NCBI GenBank assembly: GCA_025618425.1
Contig: CM046838.1
Location: forward strand, 12,920,010 to 12,984,009
Direction of reading: 5' to 3'
From: Heliocidaris tuberculata
Taxonomy: Eukaryota; Echinodermata; Echinoidea; Camarodonta; Echinometridae
DNA length: 64,000 bases
The notes beneath the pieces are model-generated. The model ran no database searches. It was not told where the DNA came from and saw nothing but the letters and a program-made list of their open reading frames with translations. Positions 13,804 through 25,511 of the stretch are shown one piece after another; position 1 is the stretch's first letter, and each line of letters begins with the position of its first letter. The translations under genes and the position numbers were made by a program.

Positions 13804-14503
13804 GTGAGTTCGTGATTTTAGTCTCTCTCTCTCTCTCTGTGTAAATGCATTGAAATTTTATTAGCTCTCAAGTTTCCTGACAATTGTCATGAGAAATCGT
13901 TTGATTTATGTCGTTAGCTGATCATTTTAGTTACCTTGTTATGACTTTCTTAAGGTTCGAACATCATAGTCACGTATCATTTGCAGCTGTCGGGGGAAAT
14001 GATACCAATTTCAACTTTGTTCATGTGCCATATCATTTCTACCATGGGGCTTATTTCTTAAAGAAAAATTGGGAGGAATTAAGACCCCCCCCCAAAAAAA
14101 AGGCCCAATAAATTTACATGTACATTGTTAAACACTCCGTTTAACATAGTTTCTGCCATGAGATGAAATGATTGCAAATTCGATTTCTGTTCTATTTTGT
14201 GAATACGTATTGGATTTATATGGAAATTAAGAGCTTAACGAGGTACTGATGATAATAGAACAGAGTTTCTTTTCTTATATTTGTTACGATAGATGCTGAA
14301 TTCATTAATAGCTGTGCTTAACGAAATGTTAAATGCCAAATTTCTTATACGCTATGGTTGTCAAAGATGTTTGTAATAATTTCTCAGATTAAATTGTACT
14401 AGACATTTCATTTCATGCAGGGATGCTATTTTGGGCATGCTATTAATTTTGATGTACCCAAAATATGTTTAAACTTTATATTTTTTATCTTTCAAAACAA
14501 TAG

Positions 14504-15892
14504 ATGTTGCGACTAGTGCTTCGAATCCTTGACCTTCACCACTGCTCCTGGCGACGATGCATCACCGTCCTGAGCGTCCTCCTCGTCGTCAACACTGCCT
14601 TTCACTGGACGCTGGTCGATGATGTCCACTCGCGGTTAGGACAGCCCGGCCAATGGAGTGCGATCTCCATGTCGAGGGACGGAGGTGGGTTGCCGTTTCG
14701 TGATCGGGTGATAAGCATCAATAAGTGGTATGATGAACTGAAGGGTGGAAAACCGGACGGTAAGGGGATCGATTTCGATGACGAGGACGGTGCCAAAGAC
14801 GATGCGAACGATAAGGACGACGACATGGAGACTCTGATTACGTACATAACGAGGAAACCTTCAAATAGACGCCCTCTAGGAGAAGTGCATTTATCTACCA
14901 ATAGAAATGTTGCCGAGTCTCACCCAACGCAGACGAAACTTCAAAGGGTGGGGGAAGATAAATTCGGGAATCGTCGACGGGTGTCATCGTTCGATAGTGC
15001 CCTGAACGAGAGTGATATTGTTCGGAAAGTGGAAATAAGTCGGAAGGAAATTGATAGTATGAGGGAAAGAGTGCAGACGAGAAGACGAGAGATCAGAAAC
15101 AAAAGCATGACTGAAAGTGTCGAGAATAAGCTATTCTTTTTGCGGAATTCTAAGACTAAATTAAGGTCGGCGTCGTCTAGAAAAGACATCAACCCAAACA
15201 GGGATCGGCTTATGAAATTGATACAAATGACTGAGTCGGCAATGGGTCATACTCTTATAGAAGTTAATTCAAACGAAAGGATCCGTTTCTACAGCCAACC
15301 CAATTGGCTCTATTCCAGTGACATAGATGAGATGAACTTTTTGGCGGGCTCTTGGGTGTTGAGCAGACGACAGGGTCGACAGTTCGCGATACCTATATCG
15401 GTTAATCGTCTTGTGCTCGCCTCGAATGATGAAATTGAACGTCTGGTTGATAATTACGAGCGAAAAGGAGAGAAAACTGACACCGAAATGGAATGCCATC
15501 AATCGCAGCGTACATTGGCTTGTCAAGCGGCATGGTGCTCGGTTGATTTAAGCCTGGTGGTGGCATTTCATTTGGACCGGGTAATTGGTTTGAACGTTAC
15601 TCCCCCGACAGTTGGCCGGGAGCTGCCGCTTGGGACACGGCACCCTCCCGCGTTGCAACATGTCAGCCCGTCGAACGAGACGCAGGGCTCCAAATTTGTA
15701 CTCGATGTTGACCTTCCTGTTCGGGTTGTCGCGCTGGCTGTGACGTCATCAAGGAAGTTGCATTCAAGACCTGCCGCTGTGCGAGGGGCCGGCGAACATT
15801 ACCGTTTTATGACGAGAGAGGCGACGGAAGGCGAATTGGAAGTTTCGTCAAATCTCTCGGAGAAGCTTTTCATCTACTGTTACCTCTTGAAG
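14504..15892 (+). CDS. Golgi-associated kinase 1-like protein (GASK1/FAM198 family), large coding exon
   Basis: The 463-codon exon begins at ATG 14504, directly after a TTTCAAAACAATAG acceptor. It can end at TTGAAG|GTATTT (15892/15893) in phase 0; without splicing the frame stops at 15937. Residues 1-18 are basic and cytosolic, and about 18-37 form a hydrophobic anchor, so the topology is that of a type II Golgi membrane protein. Residues 80-105 are rich in D/E, and about 140-240 are a charged, arginine-rich stem. Residues 270-365 are the conserved part: a W/Y-rich stretch, a Cys pair near 333-342, then VVAFHLDRVIGLN at 352-364, which closely matches the block GASK1 proteins have at the start of their kinase-like domain. 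GASK1 proteins are Golgi/secretory relatives of FAM20 kinases; activity here is unknown. Residues after about 370 do not resemble the family, so the true donor may lie earlier (for example CGG|GTAATT at 15580/15581). Confidence 0.72.
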
Positions 15893-16829
15893 GTATTTAC
15901 TTTTTGGAGGGGAAGAAGAGTGGAGCCACAATATTGAAATACTAGTCAACTAAAAATTATCGTATAATTGCAGAAAAAATGAATTTCCTAAATACATGCA
16001 TATCCTTTCTCAAAAACGGCCGTCTCAACACCCCCCCCCCCCCTTAATCCTCCTGTTTTGATTCTCTCAGCACAAATTCTCAGTTCAAAACTGGGGCAAT
16101 TTCAACCTGGAGATAATTTGAATATAAGCAAAGAACAGAATTTAGAGTAATAATCCATTTTAGCCTTGGCTTTTTATTTACTCATGGGAGAGATATGAAC
16201 ACTGCATTATAAAATATTGGATTTCTCCTTCCACCCCTAATCCCCCCCCCCCCCCTCTCTCTCCCTCTCTTTCTCTCGATCGCTCACTTTTGGAGCGATA
16301 AGATTATAATTTCATTTTGATGGGTAACTTTTTATTTCACTAAAATACCATAATAAATGCTAGAGGGAAATACAACCAAAACACAAGTTACATGATACAG
16401 CTTAAGACTTGAACTTCGGTGCGTAGTGCACCTCTCCATGGGAAAAGAAGCGATAATGTTAATTCTTAACTATTCCTAATTCGACTCATTCTATTTTTTT
16501 AAATCACTGTTGAATTATCATGTAGATATCAAACTGCAGCACTGATATATGGACGGGGTATTTCAACTCTTTACATCTCCCTCACCGTTCAAACCAGACC
16601 AATGAATCGCTCACCGGTTACTGTGCTACCAATATATCATCCCCGATCAGAGTATTTCAATCATCGATAATTCCCGATCGAACAGACAGTGCCATGCTAA
16701 AGAGATTCAAAAGGTATACAATTTCTTTTATCTGTATTTGTCACAGTAAAAGACGTCAGATTTGTCTTACATATCAATTTTAGTTTAATGACCCCAAACA
16801 GATTTAGTTTTCATTCTACCATTAGGCCA

Positions 16830-17345
16830 GGAGCCTGTCCCGAAATAGTTACCCCATTTTACATATGAGATTTGACCCCTTAAAAGTTGCTAAGACCATC
16901 CATGTCATTCACAAAAAGCTTGTCAGCACGAACGAAGCCGCCGGGTTTGGCCCCCAGAGCCCCCAAAAGGGGCCCCAAAGTCGGGTCGATTTCAACCCAT
17001 CTAACATATGCGCCAAACTTTGTCAGAAGGAAGGTGTATGACTATACATTACCAGAACACCAAAACTGACAAAATTTTCAGTCGGGATGGGTTGTCAGAC
17101 CGCACCTAAATATTGGGGCAATTTTTTCCCCTTAAGGCCCATGGACCAAATTTTGTCAAAAGGAAGAGTTGTGGGTGTACATTACAAAAAATACCAAAAA
17201 AAAAAAACTTCCAAAAATTTCCATCGGGAAGGGCCCGGGCGTAACACGCTCCTGAAAAAAAAACACCTAAGTGCCCCTAAACCCAGCTTTGCTGCCCAAA
17301 TTGCTCTGGATATAGATAAAAAACATTTTTTTGGATTACAACCCA
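16830..17345. repeat. dispersed repeat, related to 22510-23560
   Basis: The segment near 17078-17160 (TCGGGATGGGTTGTCAGAC, then a run ending GGCCCATGGACC) matches 22533-22611. The segment near 17262-17330 (AAGTGCCCCTAAACC, then GCTTTGCTGCCCAAATTGCT) matches 23479-23545. The two matching blocks are about 100 bp apart here but nearly 900 bp apart in the other copy, so this copy lacks the middle or the other gained it. Confidence 0.7.
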
Positions 17346-17449
17346 TTTAATCCCAGACTACATGTATTTCTCGAAGACTAATATCAGGGTTTAAACCATT
17401 TTTGCAATATTCATACCCCATTTGAAACACGTGAAGCCATTCCAAAACA

Positions 17450-17730
17450 GTTACCCTCCGGGTAGCTACCCCCGAGACATCTATACCCGGACATCTTCTC
17501 GGGACAACTTACCTGCACTGGTAATGACCCCGGACAACTAAACCAGTCGGGCAGTATTAATGAGGGGGTAATTGTTTTAGGTAGTCTTACAAGGAGGTAT
17601 AGTTGTTCGTGGGTGAAAATACTTATCCCTATATAGGGGTAATTGTCATGGGTTATTCTCATGGAGCTAATTGTCTGGGATGTCATAGGGGGTAGTTTTT
17701 CTGGACTTAGTTGTCCGGTGATGGCAGCCC
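17450..17730. repeat. degenerate GGTAATTGTC-type short tandem repeat
   Basis: Variants of GGGTAATTGT / GGTAGTTGTCCGG recur roughly every 30-45 bp, in one orientation over 17570-17750 and as the complement (CCGGACAACTAAAC, CGGGACAACTTACC) around 17480-17545. The arrangement is therefore partly inverted. No coding function is inferred. Confidence 0.55.
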
Positions 17731-18070
17731 CTATAGGGTAGTTGTTCGGAGGTGAGGTTACACAGATTTCAGGAGTTATAAAATGAAGTTTATTCATTTT
17801 AGGTACCGTGAGTACGATCATATTATTTTGCTCACGTGGAGCATATTATGATATTCTGCTGACATTTACCATTTTAATGAGGCTTGAAGAATAAAATAAT
17901 AAGGGATGAAAACTGACTAGCAATATAAGCTAGATTTGTCAAACATGATTTGTTAAACATTTGCTGAAACCAAGAGTATAGATTGCTCGTCCATTATCAT
18001 TGAACTATCTTGAATAAAAAAAAATATTCCCGCATTTCCTAATAATTGTCATTATCCATAATTTCTCTAG

Positions 18071-18281
18071 GATATCACGTGAAAACATGGAACTCCTCTA
18101 CGCTGGTCGAATCCGCCAACGACTTCTCCAATCCATCTTCCTCGACCGTGTGTTCTGGGCCGAGGCCGGTGGTCGACACGGCATCGAAATCATCCTCGAC
18201 ATCGTCGACGTGCGAGTCAAGGAACTCTTCGAATGGCTGTCAAGGTTTTCCAGCGCGAGAAAGAAACGACGAAAAATATGA
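18071..18281 (+). CDS. GASK1-like gene, terminal coding exon
   Basis: The acceptor is ATAATTTCTCTAG at 18058-18070. The frame starts with one base completing a split codon and runs about 69 codons to TGA at 18279-18281. The peptide contains RQRLLQSIFLDRVFW followed by GGRHGIE, which I recognise as the C-terminal helical block of GASK1A/B (LLQS-x-FLD-x-V-x-W-E, then GGRQGIE-like). The exon has high GC and strong codon constraint compared with its AT-rich surroundings. It needs two bases from the preceding exon, but the donor at 15892 is phase 0, and joining them directly creates a stop at 18078-18080. At least one exon must therefore lie between, or the gene is broken. The basic tail (ARKKRRK) ends the protein. 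Confidence 0.75.
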
Positions 18282-18481
18282 TGATTCGAAGTTTTTTTCA
18301 ATTTTTTATATGACCATTTCCTTTCTGAAATTGCCAAAGTGTGTTGTATTTCATCTTTCTTTTCTGGTTATTTTATCAAAGAAGTGTTGAATTATACTGT
18401 GTTTTTATTTATTTTTAGAGAAAGAGTGCCGTGTTGATGTGTTTTATAACACAAGTTATCTAAAATGTAGATTGGCTGAAG

Positions 18482-18487
18482 AATAAA
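18482..18487 (+). terminator. poly(A) signal of the GASK1-like gene
   Basis: AATAAA lies about 200 bp after the stop codon of the terminal exon, on the same strand, in an AT-rich 3' UTR. Confidence 0.6.
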
Positions 18488-18499
18488 CATATTGCTGCA

Positions 18500-20189
18500 A
18501 TAATAGCTATATATTATTTATTGCTAATGACGAAAGACCTTTAGCTTTTCAGATTTAGCTTCAACATCGCAGAGCAGCACTGTTGGAAGGCTTCATTTGA
18601 CGTGCTGTATGTGGCGATCTGATATTTTAAAACCATTTTCGGACATAGAATTTCATATTCAATACAACATTCCTGTGCAGTGACAAAAAAACCATGATCA
18701 GATTTATGGAGTTCGAGAGAGAATGACCGCATTGTTGGACTTATGGGCCTGAGGCTACTTGCCCGAGTATCAACTTTTCAGTTTCTAAATTAGCACCTAA
18801 ATAGTAAAAATGTTATTTCGTCGTCAAAATACTCTAGATGTGATATAAAAATTATATTTGGGTACCTCGCTGCCTGAATTTTCCGAATATTGTTATTTTA
18901 AATTTCTCGTGGGGGGGGGGGGGGGCATGAACCCTCACCCGCTTTGTACGCCTTTGGTGATGGAAACACAAAGTGACACTAGTCTGTTTTCGAAATGCAT
19001 TCAAATTTAATGCTTACCTTTTTGTCAAACGGCTTGTGACGAACTACATGTATTACATTCACCTGTTACAAGTTATTTCAGTAATTAGGATGCAGACTGC
19101 ATGCATTAAGTGTTGCTAGGTTTGGCAAGCCGAAATGTTTTTCTGACCTTACAACGCCTAATATGTGCAATTTGCATTCTGCGTATTGAAATACAATACA
19201 ATACAATGTATTAGTTTTTTACAGGTGAATGTGATAGTTTGTCACTATATAGGCAAACGTGTATAAATTTGAATATATTACGAAAATGGCCTATTTTTCA
19301 TGGTTATTTTTCTCCTTAGTTTTGAGTCGCGGTGTGGCAGCTTTCTCTCCTGTTTTTACCATATTTTTTCGTAAATCCACCTCGTTTCTGCACTTCATTT
19401 AAAAAAAAAATAAAAAGTGCCTTTGGAATGATAGCTTGATTCTACTGGACTTATATTACTGCTTGATTTTTGTTGATTTGGATGTGATTTTGGAGCTGCA
19501 TTTTCAATCTTTCCTAAATCGGTCATGCCATATTCTATGCCTGGACATTGTCCAACACACGCAGGGACTTCATGCAGATTTAGACTGCTCTGGCAAGTAC
19601 CTAGTTATAATGACAAAGGGAATGTCATCTGTTTCAGTTTCTTATAGTCAGGTCTGTAAACAAAATTTTGGGGACAGAATTTACAAAAGCGCAATTTTTT
19701 GCCTGTGAGTAATATGTATTAGTAGCGTTCAATTTAGATATAGGGTGCCACGAAATCGGTGAATGGCACCCTATTTAAAGATGCTAATTTATGCTAAAAA
19801 CACAAATTCAATTATTTGTTTCGAAATATATAAAAAAAAATATGGGCTCAACGGACCTGACTAGATCTATTCAGAATTTTGTTTCATTTTGATGCTCACT
19901 TTTGTCTAGTTCAGCCGGAACTCTGTGATTTACATTTGAATGGATCCTGCAGATATTCTCTTTCAAAAGTCAGTCATGATTTTCTTCATTGGTGTCTCTG
20001 AAACTTCACGTACATCGAGGAAGGGTACAAAATGTTTGTGCTTCTTTTCAAATTCGCCTAAATTCTGATGACATAATCGAAAGTTTTCAACCCAGGTCCC
20101 AACCAACAATGAAATTTTTCCTAATACATTCCATTACTCGGCTTAAAAGGTGAAACGTCTCTTGTGAGCAGCTTGGGGAACAAACTTTA
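18500..20189. other. intergenic DNA
   Basis: No supported gene. It contains a poly-G block at 18911-18926, part of a short dispersed repeat shared with about 10290-10400, and a hairpin at 19740-19774. Confidence 0.55.
19740..19774. repeat. perfect 11-bp-stem hairpin
   Basis: ATAGGGTGCCA at 19740-19750 is exactly complementary to TGGCACCCTAT at 19764-19774, with a 13-base loop. It may be a tiny fold-back element remnant. Confidence 0.6.
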
Positions 20190-20834
20190 AAGCCCGGCTC
20201 ACTCAAAGCGTCATTTCGATTGCGTCATTTTGATTGCGTCAGTACCTGCGCTAATCGAGCCTAGGAAGACAATTATCTCATACGCCAATCATTTAAAGTA
20301 TTGTATGCACGGATCATTTTGCAATCACTGTTTAAAACGATATCAGCTCTTTCATGATGCGCAGAAGGACGTTCAAGTCACTGCCGCTCCGGGGAGGGGG
20401 GGGGGGGGGGTTCACTCGACCCCAAAAGTGGTGGGTATGTGCCGCCGGCGAGACAAAAAAAAAAGGGGGGCTTCGGAACAAGCGTAGCATGAAAAGGATG
20501 GTCTTCGGAACTACTAACATTTTGGGAAAAGGGGGTCTTTGGAAGTGGATTACAATATAAATATGCTACGGAACTGCTTCCCACAAGCTCCCATTAGCTA
20601 AATACGCTGTGTGTCATCATGGCAAGTCTATGGTGTCTGTATTCATATCCGGTATAAGCGGAGTTAATTCGCATGCATGCGCTCGCGCTCAGCGCAGCAT
20701 GAATGAAAACTAAATTCCCTGGGGTGGATTGGGACCGTATTGGAAGCATGGGGAAAGTTCGGAAACTCGTTTTCAACTTTTCACCAAAAATGATATTCTT
20801 CGAAACGGGCCAGAACGGCCAGAACGACGGAATG

Positions 20835-20866
<32 letters not shown>

Positions 20867-21182
20867 CGGAGCTTTGGAACGGTTTTCTCTCTTCTTTTTC
20901 TCAACAAGAAAAAAATGGTATGCTTTGGAACGGAAAATTTGAGTGTAAAAATGGGGGTCTTCTGGGCGGCACATACCCACCGCACACTATATACTGAGTG
21001 ACCCCCCCCCCCCCCCCCCCCCCGCCCTGACGCTGTCATAACGTCAGCAAATGAGCCGGGCTCAAAAGCTAACAAGAGGCGTTATCTTCTGACGAACCGC
21101 GTCGGTAAGTTGTATGGTCTTATACGCCTCATGAAACTGATGAAAGAATGATCTCATTTAAAAAGTGATCGCGAAATGATCA

Positions 21183-21461
21183 GGGGCCCGTTGCACAAAA
21201 CCTGCGTTTCAACGCAACTCAGGAAAATTAAACGCAACTTTATTTTCAGCCAATCAGGGCCCCGTTGCATAAAACTTACCGTTAATGGTAACTCTGCTAT
21301 CAGTGGTAACTACCATGGAAACATCACTCAACAGCCACTCAAAATAAAGGTTTTCATGGGAGTTACCATTGATGGCAAAGTTTAACGGTAAGTTTTATGC
21401 AATGGGGCCCAGAAGTGCGCATTTAGGACTTGCGTTTGATTTTGTGCATGCAACGGGCCCC
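21183..21461. mobile_element. MITE with GGGGCCCGTTGCA ends (host of a second MITE)
   Basis: The left end GGGGCCCGTTGCACAAAA is matched by the inverse at 21444-21461 (TGCATGCAACGGGCCCC). The internal AAACGCAACT and CCAATCAGG motifs also occur in the element at 55880-56492, so these belong to one family. Its interior is interrupted by a related element at 21257-21410. Confidence 0.75.
21257..21410. mobile_element. MITE with 29-bp terminal inverted repeats, nested
   Basis: The terminal repeats begin GGGCCCCGTTGCATAAAACT and continue through TACCGTTAA. The right copy (ending at 21410) differs at one base, so the insertion is young. The 154-bp element sits inside the 21183-21461 element. It contains a second internal inversion (GGTAACTCTGCTATCAG against the GGGAGTTACCAT region). 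Confidence 0.8.
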
Positions 21462-21531
21462 AGCACAAACAACACGGTACTTTCAATAACTGACGTATGG
21501 GTTAGTTGCCTTCACAGGCTCGACTGGAGCA

Positions 21532-21669
21532 GGGGAGCGTTTCATCAAGCGTCTTGTCAGTCATTTTTACTGACATATTTGCTCTCAGCCAATCAGATGC
21601 AAGGATTTCAGTAGCTTATAACAGTTGTCGGTAAAATTCGCTGACAAAACGCTTGATGAAACGCTCCCC
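21532..21669. mobile_element. MITE with GGGGAGCGTTTCATCAAGCG ends
   Basis: GGGGAGCGTTTCATCAAGCG at 21532 is repeated in inverse at 21650-21669 without mismatch, and the repeat continues inward with TTGTCAG-type similarity. At 138 bp it is noncoding and highly palindromic. It contains CCAATCAGATGC, similar to the CCAATCAGG motif of the neighbouring MITEs. Confidence 0.8.
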
Positions 21670-21719
21670 AGGTAACGACGCAATTAAAATGACGCCTTGT
21701 GCGAGCCGCGCTTAAGACA

Positions 21720-22509
21720 AGCTCTAGGCAATAATAATAGCAATGATATCATTTATATCGCTTAAACTTAGTTCGATAATGTACCCTACATGACGCTAAA
21801 ATTTTTGATAATTATCAGAATTTTATAAGTGACATAAATCGTAATGGAGTCGGGGCTCTTGTCTCCTGTGGGGATGATATCCATGTCTGCAACAATATTA
21901 GATACTTCCTGTGATGTTTGTAGTTTGGGCAAAGGTATCTGATAAAGTCGATGATCATTTTAATCTATCTTGAGTGGTGGACAACAATAAACTTTTGTAA
22001 TATTATGTCTTTTGTCAAAATTATCTTGTTAGTACGACGAATGTGGAGATTTTTTTTCTTTTAATTTGATTTTACACGGTTGCTTGTATTTTCTTTCAGT
22101 TTCAAGATAAAATAATATTTGTCATCTTTAAATGATAAGAAATGATTCAATCCAGAGAGTCTGACATCATTAACATTGATTATAAGTTCATTCATTTTAT
22201 TATCTGGACATTACCTTTTTAATTACTGTTCAAAAAGTTCAAAATTACCATCCGATAAAACATTCATGTCACGAAGAAAAGAAACTTATATCTTAACCTT
22301 TTTTTTTCAAGTTTACCCTGTACATTTGTATCTATTTGTTATTTAATTATTATTAGTATTATTTGTTTTATATTTGTCACCGGGATTAGTGCAATCCTGA
22401 AAAATTCCACTGGAAATATAACCACTGTTCTAAAATTAGCAATTGTCATGCAAGCAAAAATATTTCAGAAATGTGTGAATATAATAGATGGCACGCCCAT
22501 AATTATGTA
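21720..22509. other. intergenic DNA
   Basis: AT-rich sequence in which no gene or repeat structure was recognised. Confidence 0.5.
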
Positions 22510-23560
22510 CAGTTATGCACTCAAAAAATTTTCCGTCGGGATTGGTTGTGAGACGGCCCCTTAAAATTGGGGTAAATTGTTACCCCTTATCAGGGCCCAT
22601 AGGATCATTCTGTGTCAAACTTTTTTAAAGTTTCAAGTTTCAACCCTACCTCCCTTCAAATTGGCCCAAATTTGGTATGTGTGGGTAATCGACTCTTCCA
22701 AAGCAACAAATTTTTAGTTTTAGCCCCATCTGCCAAACACGGTTTTGGCGTTATGGGATGCATTCCACAGGCATGTCGGCCAAAAATGAATACTTTTTCA
22801 ACTTTGAAATGACTATATCTCTGTAACTATGAGGTCAACTCTGTTGATATTGACATACTTAGAAAGGTAATTACACAAGTTATACATGTATAGATCTGCC
22901 ATCATTTTCCTTGTCCGAACAACATTAAGTTCAATGACCTCTTGATCTTTGTTTTAAAAGCTGATTTTTCACTGTTTGACCTAGTATCAATAATTCAGAA
23001 CAGTATAACAAACATTGTGCATGATACCTGCCATTCCACAACATCTTATTCGGGCAACATCATCTTGAATAATTAATGACACTGGGCAGCAAAAGCATTT
23101 TCAAAATGACACGTGTAACACACAATGAGTGTTGCTATGTTCTGAATATATTACTGATACTACGTTAACAGTGAAATTATTATTTTTTTTTTGCCAAGCT
23201 GGAAAGAAAAAAAAAAGTATTACTCCTCCAATTTTTTAATATGATGTAGAACAAATGTTGACGTATAAATTGACCTAATTTCATCTCCCGATTACGTGAC
23301 GCTCAAGGTAAAATTCAAGATTAAAGCAAAGATCAAGAGGTCATTGAACTTTGTTGTTCGGACATGGGAAATGATGGCAGATTCAGATAGCTGAAATGTG
23401 CAATTACCTTTCTAAATATGTCAACATCAACAAAACTGACCTCGTAGTTACAGAGATATGGTCATTTCAAAAACACCGAAGTGCCCTTTAACCAAGCTTC
23501 GCTGCCCCAAACTGCTCTCGATGTAGAGAAAAACCATTTTCTTACTTTCCAACCTTGATA
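22510..23560. repeat. dispersed repeat with about 150-bp internal inverted arms
   Basis: Positions 22806-22956 and 23321-23468 are inverted copies of each other at roughly 85-90% identity by eye. Landmarks are TATCTCTGTAACTA, TTAGAAAGGTAATT and TTCAATGACCTCTTGATC on the left, with their complements on the right. The outer parts match the repeat at 16830-17345. The whole looks like a fold-back element or a palindromic family rather than a gene. Confidence 0.7.
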
Positions 23561-23909
23561 ACTCAAGTTTCCTATTCAATTGAGATCAAATTTACTTCGT
23601 ACAATCTTGAGTATTGCCATTTTCTTGGGATGCAGTGTGGTGTCAAATAATCATTTTCATAATAAGTTATTAAATTGTAAAAATTGTATTGCTTTCTCAA
23701 AACTAGTCAAATGATATTGTCAGGATTATATAAACACACCCATTGTCCATCTTCACCTGTTTGACACGACGTGACATCTAGAGCGCAAAGTTAAGTATGT
23801 GGGCTATGTGGCTGCCATGCTGAAATCTACCATTCCGTTGTGTTAATTATACCAATAATTGCAAGCTCCTTGGGGACTAATATCTTTTAAGCAGGGTTCC
23901 CACTTAGCC

Positions 23910-24170
23910 GAGTTATAGTGGTGAGTTATGGAGAGTTGTGGCGAGTTGCGTCAAGGAGGCACTCGCGATAACTCGCGTAAAGCTCTTCATATAACTCGGC
24001 ACGGCTCGGCGTAACTCGTCGGAACTCTGCACAACTCTCCTTGAAGTTGCAAGCAGTTCCAAAATTTTTGAACTTGTTCAAAATTTTCACTAACTCGTTG
24101 TAACTCGTGCTGAACTCGTTGAAACTCGTAATATACTCGCAATACTTGCAACATACTCGCATTACTCGTA
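23910..24170. repeat. left subterminal array, about 10-bp period
   Basis: Units of AACTCGT and its variants start at 23961, 23971, 23994, 24014, 24024, 24034, 24093, 24103, 24114, 24124, 24135, 24155 and 24164. Degenerate units (GCTC, ACTT, AGTT) occupy several of the missing steps. The outermost units (23910-23947) are in the opposite orientation (GAGTT). Average spacing from 23961 to 24164 is about 10.15 bp. Confidence 0.8.
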
Positions 24171-25261
24171 AATAATAAAAGAAAAAAAAAAAATAGGTCA
24201 TCGCCATTGCATTTCCACAACTACCAACAAACAAGGCAATAAACATGCCTCGGCACAAGAAATCCAAGAGTGGTGGACATTGCTGTAGTGGACATTACGG
24301 TAGTGGGCCATTCTTTCTAAAGTGAAACTTTTATGACAAAAAATGAAGCTAATTCTTGCTGTTTTTGAATAGTATTTTCTTGAAAAGTAATGTGTAAAGT
24401 TAAATGGATCACATTTTTAAAAAATTGAAGACCCAATTATGCTAATTTGCATACAATTACACTGGCATAAATCAAAGTAAAAAAAAAACCAACAAAAAAC
24501 ATATCCTTTTTCACCATATAATAGTCATCTCTCAGTATGAGCTTTAATAGTTGTCACTATATAATGAAATCATACCCTTCCTAGGTCCTTTTGCAAGTAA
24601 TTAAGTTGAAGGAAAAAGAAAATTTGCCTGGGCATTATGTAATAATTAACATACATAATTAAGTAATTGTAATGTCACACACGTGTCCCCAAAACATGAA
24701 CAGCTTATGCTTTGAACAATACAATTTGGATAATCTATATTTTTCCTGTCATAAGCTAACTTGTATGTGTCCTCCATCTCACCAAATATTATTCCAAATA
24801 TGATTCTCGTTCTTTAAATGTCGCCCAACTAACTTTGTCACACACGTGACCTGAGTGCAAATGGTCAAGTGCATATCTACTGGGCAAGTCATGAGTACAG
24901 TCTTTTTCATCTATTATTGTTGAGTTTCTTGACCTATTAATTCTGTTTTCATTTTTTGTATTCTTCTTGTTTAATCCCTGATTGTGTAACCCTATACAAT
25001 TATGATCAAAGTGTAATAAGTTATTGTGTATTTATAAAGTAATTGGCCAATGGAAATGTACTTCTAAAAATAGTTTAGAAAACAAGCTGAAGATTAATAT
25101 ACTTGTATATCAGCAAGTTGATTTGTTTACTTTGATTCTTTGGTCTGAACATTAATAATAAAGATAATAGTAGATATTAATGATAATGATATATGATAAT
25201 AATAATAATTACAATAACAATAATAAGAAGAATTAATAATAATGATAATAATCATATGTCT

Positions 25262-25498
25262 TGTTTACCCAGGGAAGCCTAAATACTGTTCTTCCTGAGG
25301 GCCCTACAAGCATATTATTACCTGGTTTTAGCACGACAACCGTAGTGTTCAGTGCATTCAAGAAATAAATCCTACAGGTACTCACTTACTACACCTGGAT
25401 CGAGCATGGCAAATGCAGATAAATGTCTTGCCAAAGGACGTTAGTGCAATGGCAATTAAATTGAACCCCATACCTTGTAATCTGCAGTACGGTTAGTC
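25262..25498. repeat. SINE-like dispersed repeat
   Basis: It includes TACAGGTACTCACTTACTAC, then CCTGGATCGAG and TGCCAAAGGACGTTAGTGC. I recognise this kind of sequence as an abundant dispersed repeat in marine invertebrate genomes. No tail or duplication could be defined, so the boundaries are approximate. Confidence 0.4.
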
Positions 25499-25511
25499 GG
25501 TTAGTCGGTTA

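Larger units (their letters stand above)
15893..18070 (+). other. intron region of the GASK1-like gene, filled with repeats
   Basis: It holds poly-C blocks (16030-16042, 16243-16254), a dispersed repeat at about 16830-17345 and a degenerate short repeat at about 17450-17730. I searched it by eye for the expected central exons of the kinase-like domain (a His-His-x-x-W block, a Cys-rich block, a LVxIDNxG-type block) and saw none. The 136-codon minus-strand frame at 17411-17821 runs through the degenerate repeat and is not called a gene. Confidence 0.5.
20190..21713. mobile_element. nest of inverted-repeat elements, outer pair
   Basis: The left terminus at 20190 (AGCCCGGCTCACTCAAAGCG then TCATTT) is matched by two inverted counterparts. 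One is TGAGCCGGGCT at 21052-21062, a perfect 11-bp terminal repeat. The other is a longer but less exact match ending at 21713, which includes GACGCAATT and ATGACGCC. This suggests related elements inserted in or next to each other. Inside lies another terminal pair: GTGGGTATGTGCCGCC at about 20431-20446 and its inverse at about 20965-20980, each followed outward by a TCACTC/GAGTGA block and a G or C homopolymer. No transposase is encoded. The exact boundaries are ambiguous. Confidence 0.6.

Noticed and set aside
17411..17821. 136-codon minus-strand frame in the GASK1-like intron
   Set aside because: It runs through a degenerate short repeat whose unit keeps the frame open; no recognisable domain.
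20594..21075. Frames of 79-128 codons on both strands
   Set aside because: They cross a poly-A/poly-T run of about 30 bases and a poly-C run within nested MITEs.
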